A stretch of DNA of 64,000 nt from Sandaracinaceae bacterium (GTDB lineage Bacteria; Myxococcota_A; Polyangia; Polyangiales; Houyiibacteriaceae): positions 124,001 through 188,000 of the forward strand of contig JADJJE010000051.1 in NCBI GenBank assembly GCA_016706685.1. Direction: 5' to 3'. A model generated the notes under the pieces. The model saw only the letters and a list, made by a program, of their open reading frames with translations, had not been told where the DNA came from and made no database searches. The translations under genes and the position numbers were made by a program. Positions 9,656 through 17,406 of this stretch are shown one piece after another. Positions within the stretch are counted from its first letter, which is position 1; every line of letters begins with the position of its first letter.

Positions 9656-10657
9656 ATGCAACTCCATCTGGTTCGTGAGCAAGACGCCGCCCGCAGCAAG
9701 GAAATCGCTCCTTCGCTCGAGCCGCTCATCCTCGAGGCCCGCGAGACGTTCGAGCAGCAGGCGGCCGCCGTGGCCGCGCTCGCCCGTCGGGTAGACCGGA
9801 CCTACGGCTTGGCCGCCCACCTGCTGCGCTCCACCGAGGGCCATGTGGTGGTCTGTGGCATCGGCAAGAGCGGCCTGATCGGCCAGAAGCTCGCCGCCAC
9901 GTTCGCTTCCACGGGCACCCCGTCGTTCTTCGTGCACGCGGCCGAGGCCTTTCACGGTGACCTCGGCATGATCACCGAGCGGGACACCGTGCTGCTCATC
10001 TCCTACAGCGGCGAGACCGAAGAGATCGTCCGCCTGCTGCCACACTTCCGGGCACGCAACATCGCCACCATCGCGCTGGTGGGTGAGCTCGGCTCCACCC
10101 TGGCCAAGGGCGTGGACATCGCGCTCGACGTGTCGGTGCGCGGCGAGGTGTGCCCCAACAACCTGGCGCCCACCAACTCCACCCTGGCCGCCATGGCCAT
10201 GGGCGACGCGCTGGCCGTGTCGCTGATGCGCCTGCGCGACTTCCGCCCCCAGGACTTTGCGGTGCTACACCCGGGAGGTGCCCTCGGCCGCCGGCTGCGC
10301 ACGCGGGTGCGTGACGCCATGCGCTCGGAGGACCTGCCCATCCTCAAGCCCACCGACACACTGGGTCAGTGCTTGCTGGCCGCCGCGCGCGGTCGCCTCG
10401 GGATGGTCTTGGCGGTGGAAGACGGTGAGCTGATGGGGGTGGTGTGCGACGCCGCGCTCCACCTGGCCATGGACCGCTACTCGGCGGACCTCAGCATCCC
10501 CATCTCCGAGATCATGCGCCTCGACCCCCCCACGGTCGCGCCCTCCACGCTCCTGGCGGAGGCCGAGCGCGTCATGGCCGAAGAGCGCCACGCCTACCTG
10601 GTCGTGGTCGAGAGTGGTCGCGGAGTTGTAGGGGTGCTCGAGCGCGTGCGAGACTAG
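9656..10657 (+). CDS. kdsD: arabinose-5-phosphate isomerase KdsD/KpsF
   Basis: Converts ribulose-5-phosphate to arabinose-5-phosphate, the first committed step to Kdo. The ATG at 9656 gives 333 aa, close to E. coli KdsD (328). The upstream frame is open but has no family match. The SIS domain shows GIGKSGLIGQKLAATFASTG (from about residue 68), EAFHGDLG and the HPGGALGR motif carrying the conserved His. Two CBS domains follow from about residue 213. It is the first gene of the capsule operon and therefore corresponds to kpsF of E. coli group 2 loci. The next gene starts 5 bp after its stop. Confidence 0.94.
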   Translation: MQLHLVREQDAARSKEIAPSLEPLILEARETFEQQAAAVAALARRVDRTYGLAAHLLRSTEGHVVVCGIGKSGLIGQKLAATFASTGTPSFFVHAAEAFHGDLGMITERDTVLLISYSGETEEIVRLLPHFRARNIATIALVGELGSTLAKGVDIALDVSVRGEVCPNNLAPTNSTLAAMAMGDALAVSLMRLRDFRPQDFAVLHPGGALGRRLRTRVRDAMRSEDLPILKPTDTLGQCLLAAARGRLGMVLAVEDGELMGVVCDAALHLAMDRYSADLSIPISEIMRLDPPTVAPSTLLAEAERVMAEERHAYLVVVESGRGVVGVLERVRD

Positions 10658-10662
10658 GCCCC

Positions 10663-11007
10663 GTGAAACGGCTCCATGTTCTCGGCGCTTGCCTTCTGGC
10701 CAGCGCGCTCCCCTCTCTGCTGGCCGCTTGCGCCAGTGCTCCGCCTGCGGCGGCGTGGAGCCCCGAGCTCGCACCTTCCACGCTCGAGACCACCTCACCC
10801 GCGGAGGCTGCGGTCTTGGCGCGGGCGGCCGAGCTGCCCGTGGACGAGCCTGTGGACGTGAGTGGCCTGCGCGTGGTGGCCGCCGCGCCCTACAGCGCCG
10901 CGAGTGGCCGGCTGTGCCGCGAGCTGCAGCTGGACGAGCAGCTGCGCCTAGCGTGCAGCGGCGAAGAGGGCTGGGTGTTCGTGCCGGTGCTCCTCGAAGG
11001 GCCGTGA
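10663..11007 (+). CDS. small lipoprotein in capsule operon
   Basis: A 114-aa product from a GTG at 10663, 5 bp after kdsD. The signal segment ends in lipobox LAAC, so a lipidated envelope protein is predicted. The mature part is short and proline/alanine-rich, with PYSAASGRLCRELQLDEQLRLAC and VFVPVL near the end. The AASGR-C pattern recalls small lipoproteins found near polysaccharide genes, but I cannot assign a family with certainty. Its place between kdsD and kpsM, with overlap-level spacing on both sides, argues for a role in capsule assembly or export. There is no counterpart in the classical E. coli kps order. Confidence 0.75.
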   Translation: MKRLHVLGACLLASALPSLLAACASAPPAAAWSPELAPSTLETTSPAEAAVLARAAELPVDEPVDVSGLRVVAAAPYSAASGRLCRELQLDEQLRLACSGEEGWVFVPVLLEGP

Positions 11008-11009
11008 GC

Positions 11010-11789
11010 ATGCGCCTGTTGGCCGGCCTCTATGCGCAGCTGTGGGTCATCCAGACCCTTGCGCTCCGAGAGACGCGCACCCGCTTCGGCAACCATCGCC
11101 TTGGCTACGTCTGGGCGCTGCTGGAGCCGCTGGTCTGGATCGGCACGTTCTGGGGCATGTTCCACATCGCCCAGAAGGCGCCACCCACTGGCATGGACAT
11201 GCTCACGTTCTTGGCCACGGGCGTCATTCCGTACGACATCTTCTCGAAGTCGGCGGACCGCTGCGCCGCCTCCATCGACGCCAACCGTGGCCTGCTGTTC
11301 TACCCCCAGGTGCACCCGCTCGACATCGTCTTCGCGCGCGCCGCGCTCGAGTTCGCCACGTACGTGATGGTCTTCACTGTGATCATCGGCGCCCACGCGC
11401 TGCTCATCGGCGGCTTCGCGGTGGCCAACCCGCTCATGCTGCTGCAGGGGCTGGTGCTAGCCAGTCTGCTCGGCACCTCACTTGGCCTCGTCTTCGCGGC
11501 GCTCTCCGTGGAGAGCAACCTGGTGGAGCGTGTGCGCGGGCCCCTCATGAGGCCGCTCTTCTGGACGTCGGGGATCTTCTTCACGCTCAACAGCCTCCCG
11601 CTGGTGGCGCGCGAGGTCATGCTCTGGAACCCCGTGATCCACTGCGTCGAGTTCGTGCGCAGCGGCTTCTTCGAGAGCTACGAGGGCGAGCACATGTCCG
11701 CCAGCTACGTGCTGCTGTGGATCCTCGGCCTGGCGTTTGTGGGTCTCACTGTGGAGCGCGCCGTCCGCCACAAAGTGGAGGTCACGTGA
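11010..11789 (+). CDS. kpsM: capsule polysaccharide ABC transporter permease KpsM
   Basis: Inner-membrane subunit of the ABC-2 exporter for Kdo-linked capsule. The ATG at 11010 directly follows the preceding stop and gives 259 aa, against 258 in E. coli KpsM. The N-terminus has the family pattern ALRETRTRFGNHRLGYVWALLEPL, followed by six hydrophobic segments; WNPVIHCVEFVRSGFF marks the C-terminal part. The stop overlaps the kpsT start by 4 bp (GTGA), so translation of the two halves of the transporter is probably coupled. Confidence 0.95.
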   Translation: MRLLAGLYAQLWVIQTLALRETRTRFGNHRLGYVWALLEPLVWIGTFWGMFHIAQKAPPTGMDMLTFLATGVIPYDIFSKSADRCAASIDANRGLLFYPQVHPLDIVFARAALEFATYVMVFTVIIGAHALLIGGFAVANPLMLLQGLVLASLLGTSLGLVFAALSVESNLVERVRGPLMRPLFWTSGIFFTLNSLPLVAREVMLWNPVIHCVEFVRSGFFESYEGEHMSASYVLLWILGLAFVGLTVERAVRHKVEVT

Positions 11790-12433
11790 TCCAGCTCACC
11801 GAGGTCACCAAGGGGTACATGACCCCCGCCGGGATGCACGTGGTGCTGGACCGCATCACGGCTACGTTTCCCAGTCAGCAGAGCATCGGCATCCTGGGCC
11901 GCAACGGCGCGGGCAAGTCCACGCTGCTGCGCGTGTTGGGGGGAGCCGAGCTGCCCGACCAGGGCTACATCAAGCGACAGGGGCGCGTGTCCTGGCCCAT
12001 CGGCTTCGCCGGCGGCTTCAGCGGGTCGCTCACGGGGCGTGAGAACTGCCGCTTCGTGGCGCGCCTCTACCAAGCCAACCTGGACGAGGTCTGCAACTTC
12101 GCGCAGGAGTTCGCGGACATCGGCGACTACTTCCACATGCCCGTGCGCACCTACAGCTCGGGCATGCGCGCGCGTCTCGCCTTCGGTCTGAGCATGGCCA
12201 TCGACTTCGACACCTACCTGGTGGACGAGGTCACCGCCGTGGGCGACGCCAAGTTTCAGAAGAAGTGCCGGGAGGCCTTCGCCGAGCGTCAAGAACGAAG
12301 CTCGGTCATCATCGTCTCGCACCAAATGAGCACCATCAAACAGTACTGCAAGCGCTGCGCCGTGCTGCACCACGGGCAGCTCGCGTTCTACGACGACCTC
12401 GACGAGGCCACCAAGCTCTACGAGGCCGCCTGA
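11786..12433 (+). CDS. kpsT: capsule polysaccharide ABC transporter ATPase KpsT
   Basis: ATPase subunit that pairs with KpsM. It is 215 aa from a GTG. Walker A is GRNGAGKST (residues 38-46), the ABC signature is in TYSSGMRARLAFGL, and Walker B with its acidic residue is DTYLVDE. The switch His is in IIVSHQ. The length matches the short KpsT type, which lacks the carbohydrate-binding C-terminal domain of O-antigen Wzt. This fits a polymer recognised through its poly-Kdo lipid end. It overlaps kpsM and kpsE by 4 and 1 bases. Confidence 0.95.
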   Translation: MIQLTEVTKGYMTPAGMHVVLDRITATFPSQQSIGILGRNGAGKSTLLRVLGGAELPDQGYIKRQGRVSWPIGFAGGFSGSLTGRENCRFVARLYQANLDEVCNFAQEFADIGDYFHMPVRTYSSGMRARLAFGLSMAIDFDTYLVDEVTAVGDAKFQKKCREAFAERQERSSVIIVSHQMSTIKQYCKRCAVLHHGQLAFYDDLDEATKLYEAA

Positions 12434-13572
12434 TGAGTGTCGCGAACGTCGGTGAGAGAGCGGCAACCGCGCGGGACCTACGCAAGGCACGCCAGCAGCG
12501 CACGGTGCTGCGCCTGGGGATCGGCGTGGTGTTGCCCACGCTGCTGGCCGCGCTCTACTACGGCGCCCTGGCGGCCCCGGAGTACGAGTCGGTCTCGGCG
12601 TTCACCGTGCGCTCCGCCGATGGCGGGGGTGGCATGGGGCTCGAGTTCTTCATCGCCTCGGTGCCCGGCTCGAGCGCTGGCGCGGACGCCATGCTGGTGC
12701 AGGAGTACATCATCTCGCGGGACATGCTGGCCAAGCTCGAAGCCGAGCACGACTTCGTTTCGCATTACCGCGACCACGGCGACTTCTGGTCGCGGTTGGC
12801 CGCTGACGCCGACGCCGAGGAGCGCTTCGAGTACTACGCGGACCACGTGCTGGTGGAGCACGACAGCACGTCGGGCGTGATCACGCTGGCCGTCCGGGCC
12901 TACTCCGCCGCGAAGGCCGCCGAGCTGAACCAGGCCATGCTCCGCGCGGGAGAGGAGCTGGTCAACCAGCTGAACACGCGGTCGCGTGAGGACCGCCTCG
13001 CGCTGGCGCAGCGTGAGCTGCAGGCGGGCGAGGCACGGCTCACGGCGGCGCGCGCGGCGCTCGTGGCGTTCCAGGCGCAGCACGACGAGATCAACCCCAT
13101 GGAGTCGGCCGCGGCGGTGCTCACCGTCCGCAGTCAGCTCGAAGGAGAGCTGGCGTCGGCGCGCGCCGAGCTCAGCGCGCTGCGACGAACGCTGCAGCCC
13201 GACGCCCCCGAGGTGGCCGCGCTGCGCAGCCGCATCGGCGCGCTCCAGAACCAGATCGACACCCAGACGGCGCGCCTCAGCAACGGCGACACGGGTTTCG
13301 CGGCCACCATCGCCGCCTTCGAGCCCCTGCTGGTGGAGAAGGAATTCGCGCAGCAGGCCTATCAGTCTGCGCTCACCGCCCTCGAGATGGCGCGCATCGA
13401 GGCCGACCGCCAGAACCGCTACGTGGTCAGCGTGTCGCGCCCCTCCGAGCCCGACGCGGCCACTCATCCCGACGGCGTGCGGGGTGTGCTCACCGTCACC
13501 GTCATCTGCTTCATGCTGCTGGGCGTGGGGTCTCTCCTGCTCGCCTCCGTGCGCGAACACGCCAACCTCTGA
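12433..13572 (+). CDS. kpsE: capsule export inner-membrane protein KpsE (PCP-3)
   Basis: Polysaccharide co-polymerase-type adaptor linking the ABC transporter to the outer-membrane protein KpsD. It has 379 aa (E. coli KpsE 382) and one membrane segment near each end: LGIGVVLPTLLAALYYGAL, and VLTVTVICFMLLGVGSLLLA near residue 360. In between is a long periplasmic part with coiled-coil character (REDRLALAQRELQAGEARLTAAR, then SARAELSALRRTLQPDAPEV). The PCP proline-rich motif before the second membrane segment is present as VSRPSEPDAATHPD. The start codon shares its A with the kpsT stop. Confidence 0.93.
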   Translation: MSVANVGERAATARDLRKARQQRTVLRLGIGVVLPTLLAALYYGALAAPEYESVSAFTVRSADGGGGMGLEFFIASVPGSSAGADAMLVQEYIISRDMLAKLEAEHDFVSHYRDHGDFWSRLAADADAEERFEYYADHVLVEHDSTSGVITLAVRAYSAAKAAELNQAMLRAGEELVNQLNTRSREDRLALAQRELQAGEARLTAARAALVAFQAQHDEINPMESAAAVLTVRSQLEGELASARAELSALRRTLQPDAPEVAALRSRIGALQNQIDTQTARLSNGDTGFAATIAAFEPLLVEKEFAQQAYQSALTALEMARIEADRQNRYVVSVSRPSEPDAATHPDGVRGVLTVTVICFMLLGVGSLLLASVREHANL

Positions 13573-13583
13573 GGAGCTCCATC

Positions 13584-15236
13584 ATGCGACGCCCGCTCCA
13601 CGCCACCCCCCTCGCAGCCCTATCCCTCGTCTTGTCCCTCGGGCTGGGCCACGTCCCTGCCCACGCGCAGCCCGCTCCGGCAGGTGCGCCCGCTGGCCCT
13701 GCGGCGGCCGGAGCGTCGCCCGCGCCTTCGGCGGCGGTGGACTCGGCCGGCGTCACGCCATTCGGCGCGTCGTTGTTCACCGGCAACTTCGCCGGCCAGC
13801 GCGACGACGGCCTGAACGAAGACTACCAGGTGCTCCCCGGCGACCGGGTCATGGTCAACGTGTGGGGCAGCGCCACGGTGAACGACGTGTTCGTGGTGGA
13901 TGCCCAGGGGAACATCTTCTTGCCCGGCGTGGGCCCCGTGCGGCTCTCGGGGGTGCGCGCGCGCGACCTCACGGGCGTGGTCCGTGGTGAGATCGCGCGG
14001 CGCTACCGCGGCAGCTTCGAGGTCTACACCAACCTGCTCACGGCCAGCCCCGTGGCGGTGTTCGTGACGGGCGCCGTGCCCCGCCCCGGGCGCTATGCGG
14101 GCATCCCTTCGGATTCGGTGCTGGTGTTCCTGGACCAGGCGGGCGGCGTCGACGCGCGCACGGGCAGCTACCGCAGCGTGCAAGTGCTGCGCGCGGGGCA
14201 GCCCGTGGCCGAGCTCGACCTCTACGACTTCCTGCTGCGCGGCACCATGCCCACGCCGCAGCTGCAAGACGGCGACACGCTCCTGGTGGGGCGGCGCGGC
14301 ACGAGCGTGGAGGTGCAGCTGCCCACCGGTGAGCGCATCGGTGTGGAGCTGAAGAGCGGCGAGCCCGCGGCCGAGCTGGTGCGCCAGGTGGTGCGGCCCA
14401 GCGCGCGCGTCAACGAGCTGAGCGTGCGCGGCGTGCGTGGTGGCGCGCACATCGCCCGCACGCTGCGCGTGACCGAGCTCGACGGCTTCGAGCTGATGGA
14501 CGGTGACGTGCTCACCTTCCGCGAGGAGGGCCAGGCGCCCCACGTCATGATCCGCCTCGAGGGCGAATTCATGGGCCCGGCCACGCTCAGCATCCCGCGC
14601 GGCTCACGGCTGCTGGACGTGCTCAACCACGTGCCGGTGAACCCGGCGGTGGCCAACGTGGACGGCGTGCACCTGCGCCGCGCCAGCATCGCGCGCGAGC
14701 AGCACCGCACCATCCAGGAGAGCCTCGACCGGCTTCAGCGCAGCTCCATGCTGGCGCTCAGCGAGAGCGCGGGAGAGTCCGAGATCCGCGTACGCGAGGC
14801 CGAGATGATGAACGCCTTCATCGAGCGGGCGCGCGGCATCCAGCCGCTGGGTCGCGTGGTCACGCGCAGCCTCGAGACGCAGCTCAACGTCATGCTGGAA
14901 GAGGGCGACGTGGTGGTCATCCCCACGCGCACCAACGTCATCCGCGTGGGCGGCGAGGTGCAGTTCTCGCAGGCGCTCATGTTTCGCCCGGGGCTGCGCG
15001 TGCGCGACTACGTGCGCATGGCGGGCGGCTTCAGCAACCGCGCCGAGACCCGCACGGTCATCGTGCTGCGCCCCAGCGCCGAGGTGCTGATCGCTGACGA
15101 CGACACGCGCATCCAGCCCGGTGACGAGATCCTGGTGCCGCCGCGCATCGACCGGAAGGTCTTCCAGCACGCCATCGAGATCTCGCAGATCATGTACCAG
15201 ATCGCGATCGCAGCCTCGGTGCTGCTGAGGGTGTAG
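13584..15236 (+). CDS. kpsD: capsule polysaccharide export protein KpsD
   Basis: Outer-membrane or periplasmic exporter of the Wza/KpsD (OPX) family. It is 550 aa (E. coli KpsD 558). The signal peptide ends in HVPAHAQ. The poly-export motif YQVLPGDRVMVNVWG is followed by VDAQGNIFLPGVGPVRLSG and then several SLBB-type segments (VFVTGAVPRPGRY, IRVGGEVQFSQALMF). A GAGGAG ribosome site lies before the ATG. The short hydrophobic C-terminus (IAIAASVLLRV) is notable. It sits 3 bp before kdsA. Confidence 0.94.
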   Translation: MRRPLHATPLAALSLVLSLGLGHVPAHAQPAPAGAPAGPAAAGASPAPSAAVDSAGVTPFGASLFTGNFAGQRDDGLNEDYQVLPGDRVMVNVWGSATVNDVFVVDAQGNIFLPGVGPVRLSGVRARDLTGVVRGEIARRYRGSFEVYTNLLTASPVAVFVTGAVPRPGRYAGIPSDSVLVFLDQAGGVDARTGSYRSVQVLRAGQPVAELDLYDFLLRGTMPTPQLQDGDTLLVGRRGTSVEVQLPTGERIGVELKSGEPAAELVRQVVRPSARVNELSVRGVRGGAHIARTLRVTELDGFELMDGDVLTFREEGQAPHVMIRLEGEFMGPATLSIPRGSRLLDVLNHVPVNPAVANVDGVHLRRASIAREQHRTIQESLDRLQRSSMLALSESAGESEIRVREAEMMNAFIERARGIQPLGRVVTRSLETQLNVMLEEGDVVVIPTRTNVIRVGGEVQFSQALMFRPGLRVRDYVRMAGGFSNRAETRTVIVLRPSAEVLIADDDTRIQPGDEILVPPRIDRKVFQHAIEISQIMYQIAIAASVLLRV

Positions 15237-15239
15237 GCC

Positions 15240-16067
15240 ATGAAGCTGCACACGTACACGGTTGGCGAGCGCGAGCCGCTGTTCCTCATCGCGGGGCCCT
15301 GCGTGGTGGAGAGCGAGGCCATCGTCATGGGCATCGCGGAGCAGATGAAGGCCATCACCGCGCGGCTGGGCATCCCCTACATCTTCAAGGCCAGCTTCGA
15401 CAAGGCCAACCGCACGTCGTCGTCGTCGTACCGCGGCCCGGGTATCGAAGAGGGTCTGCGCGTGCTGGAGAAGGTCAAGCGCGAGCTCGAGCTGCCCGTG
15501 CTCACCGACGTGCACGAGGACACGCCCATCGACGAGGTGGCCAGCGTGGTGGACGTGCTGCAGACACCAGCGTTCCTGGTGCGCCAGACCAACTTCATGA
15601 CGCGCGTGGCGCGCGCGGGGCTGCCCATGAACATCAAGAAGGGCCAGTTCCAGGCCCCGTGGGACATGACCCACGTGGTGCAGAAGTGCCGCGATGCCGG
15701 CAACGAGCACGTCATGGTCTGCGAGCGCGGCGCCAGCTTCGGCTACAACACGCTCATCTCGGACATGCGAGGCCTCGCCATCATGCGCGAGACGGGCTGC
15801 CCGGTGGTGTTCGACGCCACGCACTCCGTGCAGCAGCCCGGAGGGCAGGGCGCTTCGTCCGGTGGCCAGTCGGCGCTGGTGCCGGTGCTGGCACGCGCTG
15901 CCGTGGCCGCGGGCATCTCGGGCATCTTCATGGAGACGCACCCGGACCCGTCGCAGGCGCTCAGCGACGGCCCCAACATGTGGCCCCTTGGTCGCATGGC
16001 CGCGCTGCTCGAGACGTTGGTGGCCCTCGATCAGGTGGTGAAGTCCACGCCCTATCTGGAGTCGTGA
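15240..16067 (+). CDS. kdsA: 3-deoxy-8-phosphooctulonate synthase KdsA
   Basis: Condenses arabinose-5-phosphate with phosphoenolpyruvate to Kdo-8-phosphate. It is 275 aa, close to the usual 275-285. Signatures are LFLIAGPCVVESE, FKASFDKANRTS, LPVLTDVHE, KKGQFQAPWDM and FDATHSVQQPG. The Cys in MVCERG suggests the metal-independent or Cys-type site must be checked by alignment. It lies between the export genes and kdsC, giving a capsule-dedicated Kdo pathway. Confidence 0.96.
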   Translation: MKLHTYTVGEREPLFLIAGPCVVESEAIVMGIAEQMKAITARLGIPYIFKASFDKANRTSSSSYRGPGIEEGLRVLEKVKRELELPVLTDVHEDTPIDEVASVVDVLQTPAFLVRQTNFMTRVARAGLPMNIKKGQFQAPWDMTHVVQKCRDAGNEHVMVCERGASFGYNTLISDMRGLAIMRETGCPVVFDATHSVQQPGGQGASSGGQSALVPVLARAAVAAGISGIFMETHPDPSQALSDGPNMWPLGRMAALLETLVALDQVVKSTPYLES

Positions 16068-16069
16068 GC

Positions 16070-16639
16070 ATGGAGCCCCAGCTGCCTGCCGAGCTGGCGA
16101 CGCGCGCAGCGGGCGTTCGCCTGCTGGTGCTGGACGCGGACGGGGTGCTCACCGACGGGCGCCTCTTCTACAGCGAGGCCGGGGAAGTGCTGAAGGCCTT
16201 CCACGCCCGCGACGGGCTCGGCCTGCGGCTGCTGCGCAACGAGGGCGTGCAGCTGGCCGTCATTTCCGGGCGGGCGGCCCCAGCGCTCGCGCGCAGGCTC
16301 TCGGACCTGCGCATCCACCACGTGCTGCTCGGGCGTGACGACAAGCGCGCCGCGCTCAGCGAGTGCTTGGCGGCCGCTGGCGTGAGCGCCGAGGAGACGG
16401 CGTTCGTGGGCGACGACGTGCTGGATCTCGTGGGCATGCGCGCGGTAGGCCTCCCCATCGCGGTGGCCGACGCCCACTGGCTGGTGCGCCGCGAGGCCGC
16501 CTGGGTCACTCAGCTGCCGGGGGGCGAGGGCGCCGTGCGCGAGGTGGCCGACGCGCTGCTCTCCGCGCGCGGACGCTTGGACGCGGCCGTGGAGGAGCTG
16601 CTGCGCGACCACGTGGGTCGCGGGGAGAGCCTGCAGTGA
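16070..16639 (+). CDS. kdsC: 3-deoxy-D-manno-octulosonate 8-phosphate phosphatase KdsC
   Basis: HAD phosphatase that removes phosphate from Kdo-8-phosphate. The ATG at 16070, 2 bp after kdsA, gives 189 aa (E. coli 188). HAD motif I is LVLDADGVLTDG and motif II is in LAVISGR. The Lys of motif III is in GRDDKRAAL, and motif IV is FVGDDVLD. No cap domain is present, as expected for the tetrameric KdsC type. Its stop overlaps the kdsB GTG by 4 bp. Confidence 0.95.
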   Translation: MEPQLPAELATRAAGVRLLVLDADGVLTDGRLFYSEAGEVLKAFHARDGLGLRLLRNEGVQLAVISGRAAPALARRLSDLRIHHVLLGRDDKRAALSECLAAAGVSAEETAFVGDDVLDLVGMRAVGLPIAVADAHWLVRREAAWVTQLPGGEGAVREVADALLSARGRLDAAVEELLRDHVGRGESLQ

Positions 16640-17406
16640 GCGCGCCAGACTTTCGCGTGGTGATTCCGTCGCGCCTCTCGTCCACGCGGCTGCCGAACAA
16701 GCCGCTGCTGGACGTGGCCGGGAAGCCGCTGGTGCTGCGCTGCCTGGACGTGGCGCTGCGCGCGGGGGCGCGTGAGGTGCTGGTGGCCACCGATGACGAG
16801 CGCATCGCGGCGGTGGTGCGCGCGGCTGGCGGCGACGTGCAGCTGACGCGCGCCGACCACCCCTCCGGGACCGACCGGCTCGCCGAGGTGGCGCACGCAC
16901 GCGGCTGGGCCAGCGACGAGATCGTGGTGAACCTGCAGGGCGACGAGCCGCTGGTGCCGCCCGAGCTGCTGGTGCGCCTGGCCGCGCAGCTGGCGGAGCA
17001 CCCGAGCGCCGGCATCGCCACCATGGCCACGCCCATCCACACGCTGGCAGAGCTGCGCTCACCCAACGCCGTGAAGGTGGTGCTGCGTGACGACGGCCTC
17101 GCGCACTACTTTAGCCGCGCACCCATCCCCTTTGCGCGGGACGCCGACCCGAGCGCCACCGAGCCGCCGGCGGGGGTGTCGTACCTGCGGCACCTGGGGC
17201 TCTACGCCTACCGGGTCTCCACGCTGCACCGCTTCGTGGCGCTGGGGCCGCACCCGCACGAGCGCGCCGAGCAGCTGGAGCAGCTGCGACCGCTGGCGGC
17301 GGGCATCGGCATCCACGTGAGCGTGCTGGCGGAGGCGCCGCCGCCGGGCGTGGACACACACGAGGATCTCGATCGGGCCGTCTTGGCGTTCCGGGGGACG
17401 GAATGA
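16636..17406 (+). CDS. kdsB: CMP-Kdo synthetase KdsB/KpsU
   Basis: Activates Kdo with CTP to CMP-Kdo, the donor for the capsule linker. The GTG at 16636 gives 256 aa (usual 245-256). The nucleotide-binding start VVIPSRLSSTRLPNKPL, the RADHPSGTDRLAEV motif, VVNLQGDEPLVPP and HLGLYAYR are all intact. The gene overlaps kdsC by 4 bp, and its stop overlaps the ATG of the following kpsC-kpsS gene by 4 bp (ATGA). In a group 2 locus it plays the part of kpsU. Confidence 0.95.
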   Translation: MSAPDFRVVIPSRLSSTRLPNKPLLDVAGKPLVLRCLDVALRAGAREVLVATDDERIAAVVRAAGGDVQLTRADHPSGTDRLAEVAHARGWASDEIVVNLQGDEPLVPPELLVRLAAQLAEHPSAGIATMATPIHTLAELRSPNAVKVVLRDDGLAHYFSRAPIPFARDADPSATEPPAGVSYLRHLGLYAYRVSTLHRFVALGPHPHERAEQLEQLRPLAAGIGIHVSVLAEAPPPGVDTHEDLDRAVLAFRGTE

